Shown here in pieces: positions 1 through 13,500 of a stretch of 64,000 nt of DNA (positions are counted from its first letter, which is position 1; every line of letters begins with the position of its first letter). This DNA is from Tanytarsus gracilentus (lineage: Eukaryota > Arthropoda > Insecta > Diptera > Chironomidae). Location of the stretch: assembly GCA_038502055.1 (NCBI GenBank), contig JAXRKN010000044.1, positions 7,634,501 through 7,698,500 on the forward strand, in the 5' to 3' direction. A model generated the notes under the pieces. That model saw only the letters and a list, made by a program, of their open reading frames with translations, ran no database searches and had not been told where the DNA came from. Made by a program: the position numbers and the translations under genes.

Positions 1-41
1 TCCATTTTTCATTATTTTCCCGTTGTTATTGTATTCTATTT

Positions 42-497
42 TCCACCTTGTTCCACTTTGTTCTATTTTCCACCATGTTCCATTTTCCACTATGTTTCAT
101 TTTCCACCATGTTCCATTTTCCACAATGTTCCCTTTTCCAGGACGTTCCATTTTTCACTATGTTCCATTTTCCACCATGTTTCATTTTCCACCATGTTCC
201 ATTTTCCACCATGTTCCATTTTCCACCATGTTCCATTTTCCACTATGTTTCATTTTCCACTGTGTTCCATTTTCCACTTTGTTCCATTTTCCACCATGTT
301 TCATTTTCCACCATGTTCCATTTTCCACCATGTTTCATTTTCCACCATGTTCCATTTTCCACCATGTTCCATTTTCCACCATGTTCCATTTTCCACTATG
401 TTTCATTTTCCACTGTGTTCCATTTTCCACTTTGTTCCATTTTCCACCATGTTCCATTTTCCACCATGTTCCATTTTCCACAGTGTTCCATTTTCAG
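42..497. repeat. 17-bp minisatellite array
   Basis: About 27 head-to-tail copies of the 17-bp unit TTCCATTTTCCACCATG with point variants (CCACTATG, CCACTTTG, CCACTGTG). Blocks of variants recur in the same order (about 208-310 and 361-446), which suggests multi-unit duplication. Because 17 is not a multiple of three and the unit lacks stop codons, all three plus-strand frames stay open. No start context, splice sites or codon bias support a protein. It lies in the PDE1 intron that runs off the left edge. Confidence 0.93.
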
Positions 498-501
498 ATC
501 C

Positions 502-798
502 ATGCCAATCGATTCCTGATCAAATTCCGAGTTCAACGATACCCATGAAGCCACATAAGAGAAAATTTGTATGAAAAATGAACATTAGGGCCGTCCATGG
601 CACGACCTGTTGTCATGACTCGAAAAATTCCTAAAATGGGCTAATATAGACCCTTAGAGCTACCATCTGGCGAAAACCCGAAGTCTCTGGCTGGTCCAGG
701 GGCCGAGATCTCGAAGGAACGGACGGACGGACGGACAGACGACGGAAATACGAGCATATAAGCGTTACCACACTTTGTGTGGGTTACGCTAAAAATGG
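502..798. repeat. Interspersed-type repeat, copy A (381-bp spaced pair)
   Basis: First of two copies of a roughly 300-bp unit. It runs from ATGCC...GATTCCTGAT through CATGAAGCCA, the CCATGGCACGACCTGT segment and CCGAGATCTCGAAGGAAC, then a (CGGA)n/(CAGA)n stretch at about 719-742, and ends with a small hairpin (CCACACTTTGTGTGG) and GGGTTACGCTAAAAA. It is much more GC-rich than its surroundings. No TSD or coding capacity is seen; the family is not recognised. Confidence 0.8.
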
Positions 799-882
799 AC
801 ATTAGGGGCACTACTGGCAGGCCGTGATGGACATTGGTGGCACTCTTGGATGGCCATGATAGACATTCCTCAAATATCATCA

Positions 883-1185
883 ATGCCTTTCGATTCCTGA
901 TACAAATACGAGTTCAACGACATACATGAAGCCATATAACAGGAAATTTGTATGAAAAATGGCATTTAGGGCTGTCCATGGCACGACCTGTGGTCATGAC
1001 CCTCATAATTCCTAAAATGGCCGAATCTAAATTCATAGACCTACCATTTGGCGAAAACTAGAAGTCTCTAGCTATCTCAGGAGCCGAGATCTCGAAGGAA
1101 CAGACGGACAGACAGACAGACGGACGGACGGACGGAAATAGGCGCATATAAGTGTTACACCACTTCGTGGGTTACACTAAAAAAA
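883..1185. repeat. Interspersed-type repeat, copy B
   Basis: Second copy of the unit at 502-798, offset by 381 bp and diverged by scattered substitutions. It shares the CATGAAGCCA start region, CCATGGCACGACCTGT, CCGAGATCTCGAAGGAAC, a longer GACAGACAGACGGACGG stretch at about 1102-1134, and the terminal hairpin, here CCACTTCGTGG, followed by GTTACACTAAAAA. The spacer 799-882 contains further degenerate ACATT.GG.GGCA motifs. Confidence 0.8.
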
Positions 1186-1269
1186 CTCAAAAGTACTTTC
1201 TTCATCAACTCTCAAAGTCACCGCAGAAAAAAAAGAAACTTTTTAGATTTTCTCCGAAAAGATTTTTAC

Positions 1270-1519
1270 CTTTAAAACCTTTACAACTTCTGGTGGAAAT
1301 TGCATTAGTGCTGTACTTGAAACGCGTCGATATATTCGATCGACGAAAATTCCAGCTCTTATCGCGTGTGCAACCGATCGAAATTTTGGCTTTTCATCGC
1401 TTTTTTTACGCGTTGTGGCGAGTTGACGGGTAAATGTGGACGCGAGCCATTCTCTAACTTCTGGCGGCACTGCGTCTGGCTGGACTTCTGATAGTTCATC
1501 GTCTTCGTCTGCCAAACGT
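1270..1519 (-). CDS. PDE1 exon 5 (pre-catalytic conserved block)
   Basis: It follows the acceptor TTTTTCAAATAG and encodes RLADEDDELSEVQPDAVPPE, then VREWLASTFTRQ, EKPKFRSVAHAIRAGIFVDR and PPEVVKVLK. It ends in phase 0 at AAG|GTAAAA. In other PDE1 proteins this block is directly followed by a KWSFDVF-type segment and the HD metal-binding domain. Nothing matching those is present in 1-1269, so the rest of the gene is outside the window. Confidence 0.92.
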
Positions 1520-4500
1520 CTATTTGAAAAATTAAACAAAAGAAAAAGAAAAGAGATGGAAAAGAAATTTTTAGTAAATGTTCGAGGGAAAATTGAATTA
1601 AATTAAAATTAAATAAAAAACTACAAACAAACTTCTTCCTGTTCATTACATTACGTCTCAACAGCATTACCGATTTCCATTTTGTGTGTTAACTAAATTC
1701 AAGACATTGCTTCTCAATATCAAATGATCTGTGTGTAAGTGTGTTATACAATTTTATTGTGAACTAGCAGGTTGAAGACAAAAGTTAACAAACGAATATT
1801 AGATAAAACTTTTCCTCTTTCGCTACTTTGAATTTTCTACTTCGTTAGAGAAGTTCATGCACATAATCAAAAGCTACTGCATATTTCAACTTTACATTTT
1901 TCCTTTACAATTTATTTTCGAGCGGATGTAATTTTGAGTTTTTTTGTAAATCTTGTTGAGCTTTTTTTAAATTTAAATTTTCAGGGAAACTTTAATTTTA
2001 ATTTAAAACTTATTTCAAATTCAACTTTTTTACTGGTGGCAATTGTCACTTTTATATAACTTGCATTAAAATCTGCAAAATAAATAAATAGTTTGAAAAT
2101 TTTAAACTTTTCACAAAAACTATATTCCAGGGGTTTAAGTCGTTCGACCGATAACCGATGGTCGGCTAAACATCTTAGCCGATGACCTTTTTGCAACTTT
2201 CGGCTAAAACCGGTTTTAGCCGAAAGCTGCAAAAAGGTCATCGGCTAATAACGGTCGGTCGACTTAAACCCCTGCTATATTCTCATGGAGTGAGAAATTT
2301 CCATAAAAGTATGTAAATTTAATTACTGAATTTATAAATCTGGTTTTTATATTAATTAAAATATTTCTCCTTGTCCTAAATTTTTTTATTTTTTTTTTAT
2401 TTCTTTAAGTTTAAAGAACGCAATTTAAAAAAATTTGAAATTAAATTTCAAGTGGTTTTATTTTTCTTCTCACGTTTCATTAATTAAAAATCTTATAATT
2501 AACTTCTACAACTCTCTCAAGTCGTCTTCTCGGTATGCAGTGAGGTTTTTGAAATAGTTACTGTGTCAAACGCTTCCACTAGGAAATTACAATTTAATCA
2601 AGTAAATTGCAACATTTAACATTTAACGCTTGAGAGCACTTTAAGCGTCACCATGAGCATTAGCTTTAATTAAGAGAACGTCGATGGTGACTCTTGCGAC
2701 TGCACTATGAAAGTAATTCAATTTTTCTCTTCTCTTTCAATATGATTTTAATTTTTGAGAGTAAAATGAAAACATAAAAAAATATGTTGGCTTAAAAATG
2801 TAATTAATATATTTTTTAGAAATGAATGACGAAGTTTTAAAATTGCAGCAAGTCTATGTTAAAAGTAATGTTCATCATGATAGCATCATAATCATCATGG
2901 AAAACAAAAAAGCAAGTGTTCTTTTACATTCTATCATGTAACTCAGTTCATTTGATGAAAATATTTCTTTGTTTGCTGCTGACGGAGCATTACAATGAAT
3001 GTACAGCATCGGATTATGTTTTGTCTCTTCAGGATAGATAGTCTTGTATGATATCGAATCTTTTTTGTGCTGCAACTGCTGTTTCGAGTTTATGTGTCAG
3101 ATAAAACTGAACTTTACCATCAAATCAATGATGAAAATGTGCAAGCTTTTGTGTTTCTATTTTTCATTGTGTCACGATGTGTTTCGAGCTATCTTCGCTC
3201 GATTGTATTTACTTTTTATCTCAACTTCTTTTAAATTGACTTCGAAGTTCAGTGAAAAGTTTTACAATCAAAAAGTGCACTTGAAATTAAAAATAATCAC
3301 AATAATAATTTTTGTGATTACCTAACGGAATTATCATAGCGATACCTGATAAGAAATTTAACTAGATCACAAGCGATAGAGCGATAAGCAGTCTTTGTTC
3401 TAATTAATATTGTTCTCTTGTTAATGATGACTCTATCAGAGATTTCTTTTTCTAAGTCGTCCTGCACCATCTGCACACAATGTGAATTCACTTTGAATTG
3501 CTCGAGAGAATATCAAGAACTAAAAAAAGTTTTTATATGCTCTTTCGAGAAAAGCTTCTCAAATGGTCATAATCGGAAATATTCGTGTAAGAAAATGTTG
3601 ATCATCTTAGCAATTTCCGTTTATTTACAATCAATAAAATATAAAACATATTTTCAAGTTTTGTTTACTTCTTTGCACCGTAGTTTGAATTTTCTTTTGT
3701 GAAATATATTTATTTTGTGTGTTCATGGAAATGTTTTTCTTTCTTCAATTTGGGTGATTGGACATGAAAATGCGCAATTACACAATTTATCATTCGACGT
3801 ACACGTGTCACCTTTGTTTCTCGTTTTCCGCTCCGTTCATGGAAACAAATACAATCTTGAATGACTCTCGAAATAATATTGAATTTTCAGAAATATATAT
3901 AATTAAATTTGAAATGTCACCACGTGCACATCGTTTACTTTTAAGCGTCATAAAAAAATACTTTTTGTTGATGAAGAAACACAAAAGGAAACTCAAAATA
4001 TTTTAAGACTGTTTATTTACTTCGAAAAGATCTTTTGAATTGGTAATTTGTATTTTTTTTGATCTTGCGTAAGTTCGTCATTTTTTTACGTTAATGATAA
4101 AAGCGAGTATCATTTATTAAGAAAGAGCCTCAAAAAACCGTTATTTAAAAATTTAAACAATTGTTTGTGTCTCTGCTTAACAATTAAAGTCTTAATTATT
4201 TAATATTTATATTTTTTGGTTTATAGTCTTCAAAAAACTAAAATTAGCGATTTTTGATTATTCTTAGTTTTTTGCTAACATACTGGTAAAATCAGGTCAA
4301 CGAATAGTTGATTGCTTTTTTTTATCACATGTTTATGATGTGGTAATAATAATTTGCTGATTACTCCACTGAGTGCACTTATGTGAGTAAAAAAACATTT
4401 CTAACAGATAGTGAAGTTTTTGCCACATCTCCAATAAATTTTCTTTCTTATTAAACGTCTAACAATGTTGATTAAGAAAGGAGCAAAAACACACCTAATA

Positions 4501-7500
4501 CTGATAGCTGGAAACGAGTGACGGTCTTTTTTTGTAAGCAAAAAAACTGTTCTAAGATGATATAAAAAGAAAAATCTCATTAGAGTCGACAGATATTAAA
4601 GGAGTTGGTGATTTTTTTTTATTTCAGCTGGCATTTGAAATTTTCATTAAAACAAATCGACCTGATTTCAATGACACAATTTTGTCTACAGTAAAATATA
4701 TTTTATGCTCCAACGCAGTAAAAAATGTTTTTGACTGTATACAAAAAAAGATCAAAGAAAAAATTGTGAAAAAGCAACGAAAAATTACATAAAATTTTCT
4801 ACGCAAGTAAAAAGCTCCCTAAAGTTTTATTGAACATTTTTATTTGGCAGGATTTTCGAGTGAGTTTTGTTGCCAAAAACAGACACAATAAATTTCTAGA
4901 AAATGTAAAGTCAAAATAGCTTGCAAAATTATGTGCATGCATTTTTCTATGGTGATTTTCTTTTATTTTTTTCTAGTTCAAAATCCATTTAGAGTATTTT
5001 TAGTAAATTATTTTCTTGGTTAGTGTAAGGACACACAAAAAATGGTAGAAGTTCAAATGAAAAAAGATTAAAAAAAGTATAAAATTTGGCAATAATAACT
5101 TTTTCTGTGTCGTTGTTGTCGTTGTGCGTGCCCACACAGGTTGTCGTAAACGTCGACGCTGTATGAAGCTACTTTTACTCGCAGCACCTAACGATGGTCC
5201 ATCATGACTAGGCGGCGTCTGCCTATGCTCGGTCACAGCTATACTATTGCTCTTTTTGAGCTTATTGTGAGTTTCTCTTTCTCCACCTCCGCCACAATCA
5301 CCATCATCTTGACTGGTATTAATAAATATTTACAATAATCATTTTTATGATTTTGCAAGTGAAAAAAAATCTCATAAATAATTATGGAATAGAAATTTAA
5401 GGAAAAGTATTATGATTCGTAGTTTTCTCGTTTTAATAAATTATTAGTGAAGGTTTTCATTCGACGAGAATCCATTTTTGAAGAATTTGTCAGGTTAAAT
5501 AACGTTTAAATTAAATTTAACTAGTAAAGACTCGAAAATTTAGTTAGTTTTGCTAAATACTTTTAAAAATTGCTAGTTTCTTTTTTAACATTTCCGTCGA
5601 GACACTATTCATTGTGACCTGAATATTTAAATTTAATTCATCCGTTATTTTTGTGTCTGATTCTTCAAAAAATTAATTATTTTGTTGCACAATAAATTTT
5701 AAAATTATTTTCTTTTAATCTAAAACACCTTTTGTGCTTTATATATTTACAAATGACTTATTAGAACATTTTACGATTTCTCCAAGTTTTCATGCCCTTC
5801 TCAATTTTCACACGTCCAATGTGACTTCATGAGATAATTTGTATTCTCTCTCCATAGTTTGTAATCAGCTCTCCATGCACAATACAAGAGATATCACCAT
5901 CATCATCAACTTGAACAATTTTGTTGCGGAAAAGGAAACAATTGAGTTAAAAAAATCCCCCAAAAGACCTCTCTAAGCACTTTCATGGCAAAAACCATGG
6001 TATTTTGTGTTCCGTATTTCTTGAGTAATTGTTTAAGAAGAGTAGAATTTTTTTTTTCAACGTTTCATAAGAGGACTTAAGAAACTTTTTTTTGTCGAGC
6101 ACGTGACGAAAAAAAAGTGAAGGCAAAAAGTTTCATTGTATTTTTTCTTCAGGGACATTTTCATATTTTTTACGCAAAACCATGAAAGAAACTTAAAGTC
6201 AAATAAAAATTTGTTCTATTTGCAATTGGTATTTAGGGGTTGAGCGAGAAAAGTTTTATTTTTTGGGGTGAAAGTTTTATTGACATGGTTTTAGTTTTCG
6301 AAGAATTTTTTCCTAATAGAATTGATTTTCTGATCCATAAGTAAATGTCCTTGCTTTCATTGTGCTGTTGGATGATGATGTTTTTCTTTCGCTGTACAAA
6401 GTAAGTAATTAATTCCTTTCATGGCATGGAGGAATCTAATTAGAGATTTATCATATTTCCATTTAGAAAGCTCTCATATCTGAGTTTGGATTAGCTTACG
6501 AATAAGAGAGAGAATGATGAAATAAAATTATTTCGTAGCATAATTTTCTAGCTTTGAAAACGACACTGATTTCCTTGTAGGAATAATAAAGAGATAGAGA
6601 AGCTGTAGATATGTGAAAAGGTTTTCCTTTTTTTTATTTGTGTGAAGTGGCTTATGTTGTGGTACCCTTAACACTTACTTGCTCTCGTCTATAAAAACAG
6701 CCTCTAGAACTCGAGCTGCGTAATGGAGATTTTTCTGCAAAAGTTCCGCAGAAATTTCTCCACGCTGAAGCTGCCTTAAGAGACATCGTAATCTGTAAAG
6801 AGCGAAAGAGAGGGAAAATATTATTAAAAGATGAGATGAAGATTGGGACTTTGGTGCAGTTATGTAAACATGCAAATTAGCATCGACTTGAATTTTCATG
6901 GAAATCACGAGAGACTGAACGTGCTTTGGCAATAATATTTTTATTTTTCAATTGCAAATTTGCATTTCTATGGATTCATTTTATCAAAGTCTTTTCTAGA
7001 AAATTTAAATTTTCCAATTTTGTGATAAGATTGTTTCAAGATGAAAAATCAACATATTCATGAGTAAAAATAAACTTAATCAAAATTAATCGGACGATCT
7101 TTTAACTTGAAGCACGCAATAAATTTATGAATCACTGTCATAATTTTTAACCTTTTTTTCATACCACAAGAAAACTCATTAATGAATAAATTAATGGCGC
7201 AGACCCAATGAAGGCAAAATTTTTATGCAAATTTCCCAACAAACCGAAAAAATTTCTCGTTCAGCGAGAGACGACTTAATTAAAACTGCCTTAAATTGAA
7301 TTATATAAGTAAAACAGTGCAAAAGTGAAGATAATTGGAGAGTTTTTTTTAAAGAAAATTTAATTAAGCTTTAATGAAAAAGAATTGCATTTAAGCTTGA
7401 AATATTTTAGACAAAAATGAGTACCTAATTAAAATAAAAATCAGACAGATAATTTTGAAGATTTTAAGAGAAAATGTCCAGTACCTTAGGGCAGCCTTAT

Positions 7501-10500
7501 CACAAGCATCTGGAGTATCAACTGCTGGTAAATTTTCGGTTGTTAGGTCTAAATTTTCTAAGTTATCTACGTTGGAGGTTGGTTGCATTTTTAATCGATT
7601 TTCTAACAACGAACAAAAACCGCTAGTAACGTTCGGTTGGTTTTCCGAAATTAAGTTATATTGCTCTAAATTGCCGCCACCACTATCCGTGAGCTCAGAC
7701 TGACACAGTTGCTGTTGCTTTTTTCCACTCAAACGACGAACTATCGTAAGTGAGCTGTCAGCTGGAAATAAAGAGATTTATTAAATTTATTTTTGAATAA
7801 CTTTTTCAAGTAAGGAAAAAAAATTGAAATAATTAAAGTCTCGTTAAAAATTGAGACATTTTGCATGTTATAAAAAAATCTTACATGAAATTTGACCGTT
7901 CTTTGATTGTGCTTCAGTCTGAATGACAGATGATGCTTCAGTGCTTTTTATATCCTTTAATGCTATTGAATCTGCTTTCAGTATGCTTTCTGGTGTGCTA
8001 GCAACTGCAAGATAAGAAAAAAAGAGGAAAAATATGATAAGTCTATTTAGATTGAAGCCATTCATTTACTACAATGCTATTGTGAGATTCTTTTGATCTG
8101 GGATTTTTTTCTTTTTTATGTTATAAAAATATTATTGAAGATGAATTCAATAAATTTTTAAATATTGAAATGATTAAAAATTGATATTTTCTAGATATTT
8201 TCGTTTAAAGACAGGTTTGAAAGCCAAAAACCCTTCATAAGTTCAATGATTCATTGTCTCCAGCATTATTGAGTATAAAAAATTCATAAGTCCAAGAAGA
8301 AATTCTCGATAAATTTTCTGGTTAAAAGAAAATTACAGACTCTTAAAAATAAGTACCGTAACAAAAGAAAGAAGATTATTTTTCATCAATGTTTGTCAAT
8401 CATTCGATGCTCGAACTTTTTTTCTCATGATAAATTCAAAACTTTATCGTCCAAGTTTAGAAAAGATAGAAGCTTGTGAACTGAGGATGAAAAATTAAAA
8501 TTCACGTCTTAAGCCAAATTTTATTATTTTAAGCTCCTTGCTACTTTCAAGGTGTAACCTAATTTGAAGCTTAAATCTCTAAATCATTTATCTTTTGTAT
8601 CTCGAGTTTTACTTTTTCGCATTGAAGGTAAAATCCCTGCCCATATTATGATGAGAGGATTTATTTCGTACATTCCATGCCATGCATAATTTAATATCAA
8701 AAAAGGGAGGAAAATTTTCCGTTAATTCATAAAGAGAAGCTTTTTTCCGGCAAAAAGCTTTGTAGGCTAATTAGGAGAAAATTTTCTTATGTTAATAATT
8801 ATTTTTCGCATGACTTTATGCTGAGCGGGATTTCAAAGTGGTGATATTGAAAGCATTTAAGAAGATTAAAGCAATTAAAAGCAATTTTTCCTCCTTCGTC
8901 ACCTCATTAACGAAATTTATATTTTTATGTTAATTACTAATTTGCTGTTACATAAATATTAATTGACATTTACATGCTCGCGTCGGTGAATGAATCGAAA
9001 CGAAAAAGCCCTGGAGTTAATTTTTCGAGCTCAGAGCGAGGTTCTCAAAATAAATCATAGCCATGGATACGCAACAGTCGCAAACATTTTCCGAAAAAAA
9101 ATTATTGTTGACAAGTTAACACAAAAGCTTTTTAGATTTATTCAAGAATTTATCTTGTTGACGTTGGAGCAGTCAGAAAGAGTTTTTTTTGTTCTCATTT
9201 CTGCACTTTGGACCTAGAAAATGATTCTCATACATAATTTATTTTACTTCCTTTATATTCCCTGTCATGTTTCTCCATCATCAGCCTTGAACTTTATGTT
9301 CCTTACATCAGAAACCAGATTGTTTCATTCCCTCATTGTTCATTCATTTCATCTCTTGATTTAATAAACTCAACAAAAGCTTGAGTTAAAATATGAAATT
9401 AATTCTTAAGAGTGCGGGGTATTTTCTATTTCAAGCACAGTTCAATGATTTCGTGAAAATCCTTTGCTGAGAAAGTTGAAAATTATTCAAAATTTGTTTG
9501 AATGAAAATTTTCCTAGTTTTTAATTTTTTGAAGGATTTTACAAAAACTTCAATAAAGTTTTTTATTTAAATTTATTATTTATATTTGATCAAATTAGAA
9601 AAATCGTGAAAAAAATCAATTATCATAGAGCTTTTTTAAATTAAGTGGCAATCAAAGAGATGAAAATTTCTGCTGTGTCTTCTCGTAAATAAAAAAAGAC
9701 ATTTTAACGCCTTGAATAATGAGAGAGCATTAAATGCTCAGGATTTTTTCGCTGAAAGAAAACACGCGATGCATACATAAAATGATTAAATTTGTTTCTA
9801 TCGCTTTACGAGCTTGACGAGACTGTCAGCGCCCTCCTCTTGAGATTGAACAAAAAGTCTTGGAAAAGCAAGGCAATAATTTAATTCATGAGCTCATCGT
9901 TAAGCTCGATATGTAAAGTGGCATGGAATAAAAAATCGATCGAAGATTCTTTTGTTTACAGCGAAAATGTCGTTAGTTGATATAAATTTTTTATTGTATA
10001 TGCATTCCCATACTTTTATCTCCAACATTTAAATCGTGTGATTTTGTCATTTTTTCTAAATCGAGTCACGTTCTTTGCCATTTTTTGACACATTTATTCT
10101 CCTCCCACAGCATCTCATTTTTTTATTGCCGAAAAATATCATCATTATTTGATCAGAAATATTTTTTGCGACATGATCTGTCAATGTGAGAAAATAACAT
10201 TTTTTTTGGTGAAAAATATTAAATATCTTCAAAAAATTGATTTTTTTTCGTTTCGTTAAAATGATTTAATCAACTTTTCATTTCCTCCCATGACACTCAT
10301 TGCCTGTAACGTAAATTCGATGAACTACCTTTACTCTGAATGAAGGGAAAGTCAAAACAATTTTCTCTCAATCTATTCGCATCGTTTACATCTCCTCGAG
10401 CCGTTTCATGTCAAAACGGCTTCTAATCTTCACATCAACATTTTTTTCTGTTTGTTGAAAGAGCGCGACTTGTTGTTGAACTGAATTTTCATTTACACGT

Positions 10501-13500
10501 TTTCAACAGCTGAAATGTTAATCATGAAAACAGAGTTTTTCTTTTTTTGAAGGATTTTTCTTCTTTCTTTGACGTCCTGATAAAAAAAATATTTTGTGTA
10601 ATTTAAACCAGCTTTTTGACTGGTGACATGGCATGGTGACTATGAAAGTTGACTGATTAAAAAGTGGCGTCGTATTTTATGAAATTAATTATTTAAAATT
10701 TACATCAATAACGAAATTTAATCTGAATTTTGATATCCGAATAAATAATTTTCCCTTCAAATTAAAAATTATTTATTTTTTGACTCCGATGAGCACACAG
10801 AGTCATCGTGTGGATGTCGTGATTAAAATTAATTAATATTTTTCTCTGATTATATTTTGCGATTTATTCATGTTCTATTTTGTATGTGCAACACACTCAT
10901 ACCAAGATCATCTTTACATTTTTTTTTTCGAAATTCACACAACTACGAGAAATTCTCTTTTCGATTTATTTTTTACTTTAGAACGATCGAGTGTGTCACA
11001 GTCATAGTCTATTTTGATCGTCCGACCGGTGAAGTTGAAAAAAAATAATCTAATTTTTATTTTTGGCGTAAATCTAAATATCTTTCTGATAAGGCAACGC
11101 CAGTGAAGTGATTTGAGTGTAAGTTTTAATGAACTCACATAATTTGTGTAAATATTTGTGGAGAAACAGAGATTCCTCACATAATTGAGTGTCAATCACT
11201 CGAACATTGACTTTAAATTATTTGCTGAATTTCTCACAGAGAGAAATTTAAGAAAGAAGAATTTTGCGTAGTAAAACACAAATCCAAGGGATTGACACTA
11301 ACTGTTTACATAGAAAATAAATTTATTAAAATATTTTAGCAGAATGTTAAGCTCAAAATTTAATGTTTTTCTTTTAATCAATTTAATCTCGTCAATTATT
11401 ATGATGTCGTTAATAAAGCAATAAATTTTTCTCCACAACCAGCACATCATTTCAAGATGAGGATTTTGCTTCTCATTCTTTTCCTAAATTTATCGTCAAA
11501 TTTTATCACAGCTCAAAATGAAAAGGATTGGTGGCAAACGACGGTCGTAAGTTTTAATTTCTTAGCTCGTAAATTTTCATTGAATTTCTCTTTCAACCCA
11601 TCAAGTTCTATCAAATTTATCCGAGAAGCTTTGCTGATAGTAATGGCGATGGAATTGGAGACTTAAAGGGAATTACGTCGAGACTTGAGCATTTGAAGGA
11701 AGCAGGTGTGAGTGCAACATGGCTGAGTCCAATTTTTAAATCACCTATGGTTGGTGAGTTTTTAAACAGCTGACGGTAAAAGTTCTTCGATACAATAACA
11801 ATTTTATTATAAAGATTTTGGCTACGATATTTCCGACTATCTAAGCATTCAACCTGAATATGGTACAATGGCAGATTTTGATGAATTGATTTCAAAAGCA
11901 AAAGAATTGGGTTTGCATCTTTCTATTTACCTGGTCCATACTCTTTCTTATCTCCCACATTTGCAGGTATAAAAATAATTCTCGATTTTGTACCCAATCA
12001 TTCAAGGTAAATCCTCTCGCTGTTGCGTCGATATTTCACTTTTGTTTGATGGATAAATTTTTTTTCAGTGATCAACATGAATGGTTTATAAAATCGGAAG
12101 CGAGAGATCCGGAATATGCAGATTTTTGTATGTGCAAATCCTTCTTATTGATTTATTGTAAAATTCTTTTTTTTACACACAGATATATGGCACGATGGCA
12201 GACCAAATCCCAAAGGTGGACGAAACATTGAGCCAAACAATTGGGTGTCCGTTTTTTATGGTTCCGCATGGACATGGAGTGAGAAACGGAAGCAATATTA
12301 TTTACATCAATTCACAAAACAACAACCCGACTTAAATTATCGCAATCGAAAGGTCATGGATTCCATGAGTGATGTACTCGAGCACATTTTAAGGATTTTT
12401 TTTTGGAAAATTACTTTAAACTTTTTGTAGGTTTTACGGTTCTGGTTGTCGAGAGGTGTTTCAGGATTTCGAGTGGATGCTGTATGATTTTGCTGGCATT
12501 TATTATTTTTTTATGTAAAATATTTTATTTTTGTCAGATTAATCACCTTTTTGAGGTTGAGGATTTCGAGGATGAACCGGTTAGCAATTACGATAATGAT
12601 CCATTGTCATATGGACATCTGTTGCATTATTACACAGTTGATTTGGTGAGAAATATTATTGAATTAAAAAGGAGTTTGCTTAATGTGGTGAATCTCGCAA
12701 AGTACAATAAATTTTTTGCTATAATTTCATATGAAATTTTATAGCAACTCTTTACTATGATTTTATATCAAATTTTATAACAACTTTTTTGCTTTAATTC
12801 ACTACGAAGTTTTATAGCAACTTTTTTACTATAATTTTATATCAAATTTATATTGACCACATAAGCCAATCCTATTTTAAAGCAAGATATAGAAAAGTGG
12901 TGAAAAGTAAAAAATTCACCACAAAATTAATTTTTTGTAATTTTCAATGTTTTGTTAGTGACAAAATTTACGACAGATTTAATTTCCACAACTTTCTTTT
13001 ACTTGCTAAAAAGCTCAATTAATAACATTCTCAAAAATCGTGACAGATGGATGTGTATGATGTCGTTTACGAGTGGCGTGATTTACTTGACGACTTTAAA
13101 AAGCAGCATGGAGGTGAAACGAGAATAATGATGACGGAAGCATATGCAAACATGACTTTTACGATGAGATATTATGAGTCTGACGATGGCTTAAGAAAAG
13201 GCTCCCACATCCCTTTTAACTTTTTAATGATCTCAGATTTGAATGGCGACTCAACTGCTCAAGATTTTGCACACACAATTAGCAAGTGGATTAATTACAT
13301 GCCAGCTGGATTTTCTGCTAATTGGGTTGTAAGTTTTTTCCATCTTTTAAAGAAACTTGCAAAAAAATAATAATTCCAAAACACTTAGTTGGGCAACCAT
13401 GACAACTCACGAGTCGGTTCTCGTTACGGAGTCGAACGTATTGATGCGTTAAATGCGATATTGTTGACATTGCCGGGAGCAGGAGTGACATATAACGTAA

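Noticed and set aside
23..574. Three overlapping long plus-strand open frames
   Set aside because: They are the consequence of a stop-free 17-bp tandem repeat; the frames encode the same periodic peptide and have no gene context.
3418..3702. Cys-rich plus-strand open frame
   Set aside because: It lies within a PDE1 intron, has no signal peptide, no acceptable splice sites tying its cysteines to other exons, and a composition typical of random AT-rich frames.
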